DNA of 64,000 nucleotides from Roridomyces roridus. Its lineage: Eukaryota; Basidiomycota; Agaricomycetes; Agaricales; Mycenaceae. Made by a program: the position numbers and the translations under genes. How positions within the stretch are numbered: position 1 is the first letter of the stretch; each line of letters begins with the position of its first letter. The notes beneath the pieces are model-generated. The model was not told where the DNA came from. It saw only the letters and a program-made list of their open reading frames with translations, and searched no databases. The stretch is from assembly GCA_029378245.1 (NCBI GenBank), contig JARKIF010000019.1, positions 1 to 64,000 on the forward strand, written 5' to 3'. Positions 12,011 to 22,072 of this stretch are shown here, one piece after another.

Positions 12011-14109
12011 TCAGCACAAACCCAACTCGACACGATGACGGATAAACGCAGGAGCAGGAAGGGCCTTGGTCAAGACGTCGGCGGTGTTGTCAGCTGAAGG
12101 GATGTGGGGTACAAGGATCTTCTTCCTCTCCACACAGTCACGGATGTGGTGATAGCGGTTTGCAATGTGTTTGATACGCGCATGGAAGGCTTGGTCGTTG
12201 GCAAGAATCGCGGCTCCGTTGTTGTCTCCATATATCATGGTGGGAGCGTCGACCGTGACCGTGAGTCCTCTCAGTAGCATCCGCAACCAACAGGCTTCCT
12301 TGGCCGCTTCTGAAGATCCGATGTATTCCGCCTCCGTGGATGATACAGCCACGCATTTTTGTTTGCGAGACGCCCACGAAATGACGCCAGAGCCCAGCGT
12401 AAAAGCGTATCCCATCACGGACTTGGTCTTGTCCCGGTCATTCGCAAAATCCGAATCGCTCCAGCCCTGAAGCTCGACGTCGTTTGTTCCACCAAGAATG
12501 AGTCCCAGTTCGCGCGTGCCTTTGAGGTAGCGCAGAACCCGAATGGCGGCCCTCCAATGCTCGAATGTGTAACAGTCCAGGAAACCAGATAGATGGCTGA
12601 CGGCCTGAGAAATATCCACACGAGTTCCCATGGAGAGGTAACCCATGCTGCATACGAGGGAGCGATATGGGGTAGAGGCCAGGCGATCCACGTCAAGTTG
12701 TGAGAGGGGAGAGTCGGACGGCTGGGGGCGACGAAGGCGCAAACCGGCTTCCATAGGAGTTGATGCGGGATGGGAGTCAGTCTGGAAAAATTGGGTGACA
12801 AGACGGTCAATGAGGGCAGTTTGGGAAAGGGTAATGGTGCGACGTTCAGGATCGCGCACGACACCAATGCCAAGGAAGAAATGGATGTCGCCTCCGTCCG
12901 AAATTTCCCATTTGGACATCAATTTCCCTTTAAACCACTCGTTGGCCTCACGGGATGACGCCGCCGAGCACATGTCGTCGACATGCACGGCAACCAAGTT
13001 TGTCACTCCGTCCCGGACCCTGACGTAGACACACCATTCGCAAAGTAGACGCTTGAAACCCCACTCAACCAGGTTATCATGCATCTCCTTGTTCCATACC
13101 CGACCCGCCTGCTTCAGCCCATACAAGCTCTTCAGCAGCCTCCACACCCACGACTCCTTCCCTTCGACTTCGAAATGACGAGGCTGCCGTGTGTATTGGA
13201 TCTCGTCCGGAGGAAGCACGCCGTTCAGGAAAGCTGTTTTGATGTCGACCTGCTGAATATCCCAGCCACGCGAGGCCGCAACGTGGAGAATGGCACGGAA
13301 GGACTCGAGACGAGCTGTGGGCGATGTGGTGACGGTGTAGTCCCTGCCGAAGACTTGGCGATTACCACTGACACAGTATCGGACTTTGTGACGGTCAACT
13401 TCCCCTAGTACGTCGCGCTTCCGGGTGTAGACAGGCATAAGGTCAAGAAGGGTTTTGGCTGGAGGAACCTCCGAGCGAGGGACGAGCTCGTACACCCCCT
13501 TACGCTGGAGGGCGTCGAGTTCCTCGTGAGTACCCGCAATCCATTGCTCGGTGTCCGGTGCTGCCATTGCCTCCTTGTAATTGCGTGGGTCGTCCGGATA
13601 TTCTACGTTGATAGGATTCTCGGCAAGGTAAGCATTGAGCTGAGCAAACATGGCGGTCTCCTCGCCGTCGTCATCCTCGGGAGTGTCAGCAATGGTCGCT
13701 TCCCAACTGTCAAGGATGACTTGTTCCTCTTCCTGCGCCGTCTCAGCTGCTAGGACAAGACGGTCGGGGGCGCGACGAGCACGAATGGAACGACGAGGAC
13801 CCTCAGAAGCTGCTTCAGGGGAAGGAGGAGGAGGAGCAGTGATGGAGGGAGAATCCGCAGGATCAGCAGATGTGGTGAGTGGAGGATCCGACACTGATTG
13901 GTCGTTGGGCACCCCAGTGGACACGGGCCGAGGGTCGGGTGGTCGTTTCGCCAAGAGCGGTCGCTGAATTGAGACCTTGACCACGTCCCCCGACTCGATG
14001 AAACGGACATCTATCGAGTTGAAGACCTTTCCCGTCGACCTCTGCCAGCAGCGATAAGCTTTTGCTTGAGGAGCATAGCCAATAAGTACACATTCAATGG
14101 AACGATCCA
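12011..14109 (-). CDS. Copia pol, C-terminal part: reverse transcriptase and RNase H
   Basis: Continuation of the Gag-Pol frame beyond the MITE. Visible parts are ECVLIGYAPQAKAYRCW, the RT core with WDIQQVDIKTAFLNG (first catalytic Asp), LKSLYGLKQAGRVWNKEM and VAVHVDDM (catalytic Asp pair). RNase H follows with SDSDFANDRDKTKSVMGYAF, SSTEAEYIG and ADVLTKALP near the end. No internal stop. The first eight or so codons of the open frame beyond 14109 come from the MITE. Because the MITE separates this part from the upstream ORF, this copy cannot make a full polyprotein. Confidence 0.85.
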
Positions 14110-14365
14110 CACAGGGGGGAAGGCATCTTTTCCGCACCGCGGAAATACTTTATTTATGCAACATTTACGCAGGATTTCCGCAACATTTCCGCCAGCTCCG
14201 AAAATAGGTGATAAAAATCAAAATCTGCCAATTTAGCAGAGAATCTTATGATTATGTAATGAGATCAACACATTTCCGCCACGCAGAAATGTTGCGGAAA
14301 TCATGCGGAAATACTGCGGAAATATAAAATTCCCGCTGTGCGGAAAAGTGAGGTTCCCCCCTGTG
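14110..14365. mobile_element. CACTA-like MITE, copy B (inside Copia pol)
   Basis: 256 bp, same family as 10486-10741 but reversed. Left end CACAGGGGGGAAGGC, right end GGTTCCCCCCTGTG, target duplication CCA (14107-14109 and 14366-14368). Taking out the element and one CCA puts the two Copia ORFs back in one frame, so the insertion is later than the retrotransposon. Confidence 0.88.
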
Positions 14366-16724
14366 CCAGCAGCTTGGGGTTGTGCCCGCGGACGAGAACA
14401 AAGGCTCGGCACCCAATCTCCCGAAGATGAGACAGATTCGGTTTCCGCCCTTCAAACGCTTCATATGGAGTCCTCCCTCCCTGCGACTTAGAAGGACAGC
14501 GAGCGTGTAAATACGCAGCCGTGACAACAAACTCATCCCATAAGAAGAGGGGAGCATCGCAGGCAATGCGCATAGCACGGGCCTTGTTGAGGATCGTCAA
14601 GTGGAATCGTTCGACCTTCCCATTCTGAGCAGAAGTCTCGGCTGAGGTGTACCGAATCAGCGTCCCGCGGGCAGCGCAGAAGTTCGAGAACTTGGTGGAT
14701 GTGAGTTCGCCGTTGTCGATATTGTACTTCTTCACCCTTCGACCGGTTTGCAACTCGACATTAAGCTGCCACGCCGTGAGAACGTCAAAAGCGTGCGCTT
14801 TGTTCGCGACGGGGATGGAAAAACCACGCGAGGTAGCGTCATCAATTATGTCGAGCATATAGTAGTTTCCACTCCGAGAACGAGTATTGAACGCCCCACA
14901 CATATCCACAAACACCAGGTCCAGTGCCCCCTCAGATTTGGGACCCTCCCTCTGCTTCGGTATCGTTGCTGCAACCTGTTTGCCACGAATACAAGCGTCA
15001 CAAGGGGTAGGAGGGGAGGAGGTGTCAAGGACCATACCGTCGACTAATTGATGTTGGTAGAGGTCAACGACGGCTTGGTGATGAGCGTGGCCCAGGCGGT
15101 GGTGCATGAGATCAATGGATACGGCGGCGACGGGAGAGGAAGGAGGTGAGGGCATCGTGCAATCGAGCTTGTACAGCCCGCGCGAGTCAAGAACACCGGT
15201 GCAAACTGTGGTTCCAGCGGCATCTGTGATCCAGGTCCCCTTGGCATCGAAATGACAAGAATAGTCGACATCGACACATAAACGAGAGACGGAGAGGAGA
15301 CGGATTGACGACGTCGGGACGTGGAGCGCGTGACGGATAACGAGGTCGGAATTTACGATGGTGCCGACGCCGACTGCATTGATGGAGCTGCCCTGGAAGC
15401 CAGTAACAGCGCGCGGCGGTATTGGGCGGTATGACACAAAGTCCGAGATGTAGGGAGTGATAGATGTGTTGCATCCCGAGTCCGAATACAGCTCGTACAC
15501 CTCTGACGTAGCCCGTGCCGCGTTCACTGTGTACTTTCTCCAGTCCACTGACGCCTTGGGCTTCTCCTCGACATGAAATGCCTCGAATTCGTACATAGCG
15601 CCGTCCAGGTTGTCGGTCCGGAGTGTGCAGAAGGCGGCTTCAGGAGCTACGGGCGTTGGGGGAGATGGAGCCGAAGGACGGGTAGGCCCGGATGAGGACG
15701 GTACAGCCAATCGGTAATTTGTTCCGTCCAGCGTGACACACGCGAAACCCTCCTTGTCTCGGTTAAGCGTGGTCCCACGTCTGTCCGTTCCCTTCCCATC
15801 TGTATCACGTCGTTTCCTTGCCTTAGCCTCTTCCACGCTCTTCCCCGCCATCCCACCCCCCGGAGCAATGCAATACGGGAATGTATGGCCAGACTGCGAC
15901 TTGCACGCGGGGTTATTGCAGGTTTCCCCCGGACCCTTGAGCTTCTTGGCACCAAACGCGGGAGAGTGGGCAGCAAACGCCGTCACAAGTGATGCTCTGG
16001 GAAGCGCTGCCTCCGTCGCAAGCCGGTGCTCTATGTACTGGGGAGAAAGGTCCGGTGTGACCATCACCGAATCGACGAAGCTGGTGTACGGAGCGAGGGC
16101 GTGAAGGAGCAGAACGGTGTGTATCCCATCGACCGTGGGAGGTCCACCCGCAAATACAGCCTTGACACTGTCCCGGATAGACTCACAGGTCTTCGCCCAT
16201 GACTTGGGATCGTCCGAGAACTGTATGGCCAGGGTCTCCCGCAGGGTCGCGACCTGATGAATAGGACCACGCTGGGTATGACGCTTCTGGAGCGTGAGCC
16301 ATACCGCCGATGCCGTAGTGCATCCCTCAATGGATGGGAGCTCAGACGAATCACAGGTGAGCTGGAGGTAGGATCGCAGCGCCATGTCGTTGTCATGCCA
16401 TATGCGATTCGCTTGAGGGTACATATCGAAGGAAGGAGGGAGCTCTGAGGGGTCCAGCCAACGGGTCGCACCCGAATGCAGTCCTATATGTGCATGCACA
16501 CGTTTTGACCACACCGCGTAGTTGTCGTGTGCTAACGAGAGTTTGTCCTCCACTTTCCAAGTCCCCGGGTTGAGACTAAAGGGCTTGATATAGGGTCCCG
16601 CCGTGGCCACATAGCGCGACACGGAAGAGTAGTGTCGAGCGGCGCCACCCTCCTCATCCGAGGAGTCCGAGGGTGGGTACGCGGCATCGCCAAGGCGGGG
16701 CAGGATGATAAGGACGTGGGTCAT
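14366..16724 (-). CDS. Copia gag-protease-integrase part
   Basis: The start at 16724 (MTHVLIILPRLGDAAYP) is the first good ATG after the 5' LTR; the frame is open further upstream into the LTR. The UBN2-type Gag region includes LSLAHDNYAVWSKRV, then a zinc-knuckle-like CNNPACKSQSGHTFPYC. The protease active site is YSDSGCNTS. The GAG-pre-integrase region has HHRLGHAHHQ and CDACIRGKQ. The integrase core shows FVDMCG, YNIDNGE and SAQNGKVERFH, the D,D,E positions. The frame runs into MITE copy B and stops inside it. Confidence 0.85.
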
Positions 16725-17057
16725 GGAAAACGGGCGTGACGGGTAGAGGATGATGGTAGACGGGTGTCGCTGGCGGCGGGGCGTCGGACCAGGGGTCGCG
16801 CGGACGGAATGGGTTACGACTCGACCACGATGGGGGTAACGCGGATGCCATGAAGGGTAACGCGTGGACAGTTGGACGGATGTGGCAATAAACGTGACGA
16901 ACGAATGGCGGGACGACGATGACGGACGAAGACGGGATGACGCAAGAACGGATTGGAGGACGAGGGACGCGTATGTGGGTGTGGCGAGATCGAGGACACG
17001 AGTGTACAGACTCTTCTTGCGCGCGTTCGGAGACAGCGAGCTCAAAAGCCCATAACC

Positions 17058-17295
17058 TAACAGATTCTGTACACTTGAGTATCTCTCACTGGTACACCGT
17101 AGTGGTAACAAGTCATATTCACCTGTACACTTGAGTATCTACATGCAATGAGTCTCTATGTAAGGTGAAACGAACGGCAATGCTCACCTCTCACTGGTAC
17201 ACCGTAGTGGTAACAAGTGAGAGGCAAACACGATCACGCATCATACTATCAATCCGGACACAGCCACTCGACACGCGCGTAGGCTGAAACCAACA
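17058..17295 (-). repeat. 5' LTR of the Copia element
   Basis: Matches 11700-11937 with one visible difference (AAGGTGA versus AAGGTGC). On its outer side the CAGAC target duplication reads GTCTG on the minus strand, which is also the 5' splice donor of P450 intron 1. Confidence 0.9.
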
Positions 17296-17699
17296 CAGAC
17301 GGTAGGACCAACCGGAAGAGGGAGTTTCTGAAGGTCAGACTTGCGCTTGAGCTTCCATAGCAAAACGGCTGCCAAGCCAGCCAAAGTCGCAATGAACGCC
17401 GGACTGAGATCTTTCATTCTGCGCAGCGGAGAGGTGGAGATGGTGCCGTGTCCATATTCTGAGGTTTATGAGAGGTCGTGTCCGAGTGAATTTTTCATGG
17501 GCGACATCGCCGCGCGCCGACGTTCCGATCTCACCAGAGTGGATCGGGAGATTCACATTTAGTTGACTGGCAAACTCAGTCGAGGCGACGCCATGTCAGG
17601 CTGAGGTTGTCGTGATCCGGCCGGTATTTAGATAGGAAGCCCAACAACCTCAAAGTTGTGGAAATTCAAACTAGCACGGTGTCTTCCACTGTCTTGCCA

Positions 17700-18905
17700 A
17701 CGGCTGGATTAGTGTCAGGCAAGCCCTTAGCCGTGCGTGACGGAGGCGAAACGCACCCTTTCGGCGACGGCGAAGACGGTCTCTTGGGTGTGAGCGGTGA
17801 TATGCAGTGGGAAGATGCATATGATGGCGTCGACAACTCCGACATCGTTGAGTTTGGAATTCGTGTCAACCACGCCTGCCTGGGAATCATTTTTGACTCA
17901 TACTTGGCCGGCGATTGCAACCTAACCGTGATCACGAAGCGCCATGGAGCAATTCCTGGAGCGGGGAAGTCAGTCAATGTCAGGGTTTTGTGAGAGTATT
18001 CATTTGACGCACCGATTAGAAGATCTCCCCCTGAACCAGGTATTGGATAGAAGGGAATCACAACAACACTGCGGGTCCGTAGAAATATCGCTGAGCAACG
18101 GATTTCGGTTTGACCACGCAACGTACTCCAAGAGCATCGTCAGTTGTGCACTTGGTCAAATATGTGATCGTCCAGATTATTGCGAGCGAAGCGAGCAATT
18201 CTTCAGTAACACGTGAGATGCAGGGGGTGAGGTTGGGCGAGAAACAAGAACAAATAGTCGAAGATTTGATGGAAATGGGTCGTTGGCGACCCATCCAAAC
18301 TCGCTCATTTCCTGCTCTTTCGCTCCACAACTTGCGGTGCACACTATTGGACTTTCAAGGAGGGGATATGGCGATTTGTAGCCCGAGACGAGAGTCCGGA
18401 GTTGAGTTCTCGCACCTCAGCTTGTGCCACTCAGTGCATAGCCACATTCGGCACACTGCGAAGCGAGCACCGTCGCGGCCCGAGCGGATCCATGTTATCT
18501 TCAAAACCCTGTGAATAAGAATAAGAAGAAGGCCTAGGTCCCGCGCGGGGTACGGCCACTCAAGCCTCAGAAACGCTGGTGACTTACATACCTCTGGCGG
18601 TCTTAGGCTAGTCTCCCACCTTGAACGCCATAGTCCGGTGATTCCACCCACTCCTACTTCGCCCATCTCGATGAACCTTTCAATGGTAGTAGCTGCGAAA
18701 CCGGTTACCACGTCATACCTCGCGTGTTGGCATCCGGAGAAAAACACGCCGAGCAGGTCAACTCCTCCACGTTTCGGATTTCAAACGGATGGCCATGTAC
18801 CGTTCACGAGTCAAGTCTCCGAGTTCTATTTGCTCACCGTCGAGTTGGGCCATCTTACCCAAAGCTTACCTGTCCTGTGAATCTTTCGTGGTAGACGGCA
18901 TCTTG
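17700..18905 (-). CDS. Unidentified multi-exon gene between the two P450s
   Basis: I do not recognise this gene. On the minus strand a start near 18878 would give MPSTTKDSQDR before a GTAAGC donor. Further along are GFAATTIERFIEMGEVGVGG and a typical intron (about 18516-18598). Near the 3' end, PGSGGDLLIG joins GIAPWRFVIT and then AGVVDTNSKLNDVGVVDAI by plausible 50-base introns. These joins keep frame and look protein-like, but the middle (18060-18500) holds stops in all simple readings, so it may be decayed. It is divergent from the P450 at 19030. Boundaries are rough. Confidence 0.3.
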
Positions 18906-19029
18906 AAGCTGCAATCGGAGTTTGAAACAAGTGCCGAGTAGTAGTGATGGCAACGACGTCATTGCCAAGTACCCTTTCTTTTCTCCAAATTCCGATGATA
19001 GGCAAAGGGTTTCGCCGCAGTGGCCCTCC

Positions 19030-20930
19030 ATGTCTGACCTCCCTCTTACCGCAATTTTTGTTGCCGCGCTTCTAGCATGGGCTGGCGTCCACCGTCTGCG
19101 CAACAACCCTCGATATCCACCAGGACCCTCTGGATATCCCCTGGTTGGAAATATATTCAAGTTCTCTCCAGTCGGTCCGTGGACCAAGTTGACAGAGTAC
19201 AAAGAAAAGCTCAGTGCGTATCTTCTCGAACCCTCCAAGGTCACGGTGTCAGATATTTTACAGAAACAGATATACTATTCTTCCATGGACTGGGCAACTC
19301 CATCCTCGTACTGAATTCGATGGAAGCTATTACCGACCTCCTCGACAAGGAAGGCGGCATTTCTTCCGACCGACCAGTCTTCACCGTTGTGGGTGAATTG
19401 ATGGGTCTCGGCCAGGTATGATCTTGTCCAGCTGTATACGAAAGACTGAATCATTCGACTAGAGCATGGCTCTCCTACCCTACGGCCAAGACTGGCGGAG
19501 GCACGGAAACTCGCTCACACCGCCTTGGGGCCGAATGCGGTCAAAAGGTACCACACAATCCAAGAAGATCTCGCGGTGCTACTCTGCAAGAGCATGCTGG
19601 AGAAGCCGCTCGACTTTTTCGGTCATGTCCGCCTGTAAGACGGTTTCTCGCTCTTGAGCAGGCTTCTTACCCAGACGCAGGATCTCGAGCCGTATCGTCT
19701 TGGCCATAACCTACGGGCTGTCCGTAGACCAGGCGGACAACGAGGTAGCCTGCTCAGCGCAGCATCGCTATGGTCCTCTAACCGTTGTTTCCACAGTACA
19801 TCACGGACGCCGAGGCAACCATGGACATGGTCGGGCGGTCGACTAGGCCAGGAGCATTCCTGTGTGATCTTATTCCAGTCAGTGAGCGATCATCCACTCT
19901 GATAACCAACAAAGAATTGACGACACCAGTGAAATATTTGCCCTCTTGGATGCCGTTCCAACAGGAAGCGAAAAAAGGTAGAGAAATGATCGAGTCTCTG
20001 GTCACGAAACCGTACAACTACGCGTTGCAACATATGGCAAGTCATTTGACTTGAAATTCACAAGATTCGGTCTAATTGCGAGCCAGGCCTCCGGCGAACA
20101 CCCATCTTTGGTACAGGAGCTCTGGGACTCGACTTCCGAACGGTCTCTGGGTTTTCAACATGACTTGAAATGGATGACGGGTTCCTTATACGGAGCTGCC
20201 GGGGACTCTGTATGTGTTCTCTCCGTCGTGAAACTAACTCTGACAACTGGGACAAGAATTATGCGACAATCCTTACTTTCATGATGGCCATGGCGATGTA
20301 TCCGGAAAAGCAACGACTCGCCCAGGCTGAGATTGATCGAGTGGTTGGTTCAGAGAGGATGCCGAGTGTCTCTGATCGTGCTTCCCTCCCGTATGTGAAT
20401 GCGCTTATCAAGGAAACGATGCGTTGGCACCCAGCCTTGCCTTTGGGAATCGCTCGCTCCACATCTAAAGACACCACATACCGCGGCTTTCTTATACCGA
20501 AAGGCACCGTTGTGCTTCCGAACGTCTGGTCAGTATCTACTCAACTGTCAAGTTCGTTCATTTCAATGAATCAACAGGGCAATTGCTTTCGACCCTGCAC
20601 AAAGTAACGCGGACGAATTTGTTCCAGAACGTTTTCTAGCAGAGGATACTGCTCCAGTTGACCCCGGCCTATGGGCCTTCGGATTCGGTCGTCGGTCAGT
20701 CTAAATTATTCCAGCAGAATTTCCCTCATCAACCCTCGCGACACAGTATCTGCCCAGGCAAACATCTGGCAGAAAACTCGGTTTTCATTATCATATCCTC
20801 CCTTCTTGCAACACTGGACATCAGTCTTCCTCCGAACGGCGTCGTAAATCCTGAGTTTGACAAAGACCATCTCGTCAGGTCAGGCGTCTTTTCCTACGGT
20901 CAAATGAGTCTTGAATTGAAGTTTCTCTAG
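19030..20930 (+). pseudogene. Cytochrome P450, second copy, with a one-base frameshift
   Basis: Microsomal heme monooxygenase of the CYP2-like fungal type. The N-terminal anchor is [20 protein letters not shown], followed by the proline hinge [13 protein letters not shown]. Then come [23 protein letters not shown] (C-helix), LYGAAGDS (I-helix), [13 protein letters not shown] (K-helix ExxR), PERFLAEDT and WAFGFGR spliced to ICPGKHLAENS (heme loop). About nine introns; one near 20035 is GC-AG (GCAAGT donor). At 19504 the frame of DWRRH must shift to read [20 protein letters not shown], as if one C were lost. No intron fits there. The rest is open and all catalytic motifs are present, so a base-call error is the alternative to a true break. 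Confidence 0.78.
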
Positions 20931-21037
20931 TTATCCTCATGATTTCAAATGCACCATCAACGCACGCTCTTCGACCACTGAGAATCTAGTCCAAATTCGC
21001 GCCCAGGAATGTAAAGTTTGAAGTCCTTGTGTAGCCT

Positions 21038-21611
21038 CTACTGTTGCGGTAGTTGGATGATTTGATTGCGATGCACACTGGGCTGGGCTAGGAGAGAGGA
21101 AGAAGAGAGGACGAGCTCGATCGGAGGATGGCCCTTGTCAGGGCCTTGTGGCTTCAAAAATCGTAAGTATAGAATAAGTACATGGCGAGAATCCGGAAAG
21201 AGCTCGTCGATGTGGAGAAGCAACATTGCACCGCGGCTCCGTGTGTAATTCTCCAACCGCAGCGCTCTAACGATGTTCTGGATGTCAACGCGCTATGTGT
21301 GTGTTGCGGTCTTTTATTGAGCACCAATTTAGCTTCCAACCATCCGGTACTGCAACGATAGGTGCCAGAAATCGACAAGTTTGCAAGGCGAAGTAAGTAG
21401 TTTGCGAATGAGTAACACATTGAGACGCAGCAGTTAGAAGAGGCACGAGCGTCATTGAAGGATGGCAGGCAAACGCACCGAGATCTGAATCGACGTGCCG
21501 AGATGCATTCTCCTTCTGGTTCGTCGAGAAGAGGAAGGCGTAGATGGTTGCGGGGAAATCTAGCCCTCGTGGACGGTGGAACGGTGTTGAAGCCATCGAA
21601 TCGACCTCCAT
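21038..21611 (-). CDS. Small gene of unknown function
   Basis: The start at 21611 gives MEVDSMASTPFHRPRGLDFP; the last exon reads NIVRALRLENYTRSRGAMLL followed by HIDELFPDSR and a stop at 21038. The middle needs an intron of 100 bases or more with donor GTGCGT near 21480. Its place and compactness suggest a short regulatory or complex-subunit protein, but I cannot name the family. It is followed upstream by a Med9-like gene in the same orientation. Confidence 0.35.
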
Positions 21612-21742
21612 AGCCCCGTGCCCTGGCCCCCCATACCCACACTCGTTGTCGCAGCACGCTTGGAAAATTCTGCAAGCTGTTGTCTGCTGGCAGTGAGCAA
21701 GCACGAGAGGATGTGAAAGAAGTACTAGTCTCTCCTAATCTC

Positions 21743-22068
21743 TCACCGTTTGCGATCCCTCAGCTCGGTGAGCATCTCAATCACGTCGCCCTGCTCCTCG
21801 ATACGAAGCTCCCCGCCTGGAAGACGCGCCGAACGCTCCTTTGCCTCGGCTAACGCGTTTTTGAAGTCGTTGGTCTGCCCAGTGAGATGAAACGAGCGTG
21901 TTTTGAGAGTAAGTACTAACGCACCGCCTGTAGAAGAGCCTGCTTCGCTTGCGGGGTAACGGTGCCTTCGGGGCGTTGTGTTGGCTCGAGCACAGTGGCA
22001 AGCTTGCCGAGGAGGCTTGAGAAGAGCACGACAGGGAGTGTGCTATCCGTCGCGGTGGGCGCACTCAT
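21743..22068 (-). CDS. Probable Mediator subunit Med9
   Basis: About 90 residues from two exons with one intron (about 21870-21925, donor GTGCGT, acceptor TGGGCAG). The sequence begins MSAPTATDSTLPVVLFSSLL. The second exon gives TNDFKNALAEAKERSARLPG, then GELRIEEQGDVIEMLTELRD and ends RKR. A helical N-terminal half followed by a FK..L..A+....LPG..S.EEQ...I..L..K pattern is the Med9 signature; Med9 sits in the Mediator middle module and links activators to RNA polymerase II. Length fits. No paralog in the window, although its 5' flank is copied at 34500-34560. Confidence 0.5.
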
Positions 22069-22072
22069 ACAA

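Larger units (their letters stand above)
11700..17295 (-). mobile_element. Full-length Ty1/Copia LTR retrotransposon
   Basis: 5,596 bp on the minus strand with two 238-bp LTRs (11700-11937 and 17058-17295) that differ at one position I could see. The 5-bp target duplication is CAGAC (11695-11699 and 17296-17300). Just inside the 5' LTR the minus strand reads GGTTATGGGCTTTTGAGC, a candidate primer-binding site. Next to the 3' LTR is a purine run GAGGGGGTG, the likely polypurine tract. Gag, protease, integrase, RT and RNase H are in the Copia order. Its only obvious damage is the MITE at 14110-14365. The near-identical LTRs point to a recent insertion. Confidence 0.9.
9120..17417 (-). pseudogene. 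Cytochrome P450 interrupted by a Copia element and a MITE
   Basis: Heme monooxygenase, membrane-anchored. The start at 17417 encodes MKDLSPAFIATLAGLAAVLL, an N-terminal anchor, then KLPLPVGPT. Intron 1 holds the Copia element (11700-17295). Exon 2 restarts at 11658 with AASSWLWGHEKTIFEREPGH. Further exons give HILQDKIYDY, LLGKGLGWVEGEAEHRRMRR (C-helix), ISGHETTTHTL (I-helix, about 9970), the K-helix E-T-L-R across a splice, PERWLMG, and the heme loop FSDGPRNCIGF near 9405. The C-terminus is SLPVHVHLT. The pattern resembles the large basidiomycete P450 families with a FEREPG..NEW start. Taking out MITE 10486-10741 and one AAA rejoins the codons around GFF just before an intron donor at about 10478, so that insertion lies in coding sequence and should kill the gene. 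Expression of an intact enzyme is unlikely. Confidence 0.8.

Noticed and set aside
11700..17295. Copia element as a functional autonomous copy
   Set aside because: The MITE at 14110-14365 separates integrase from reverse transcriptase, so this copy cannot make a complete polyprotein.
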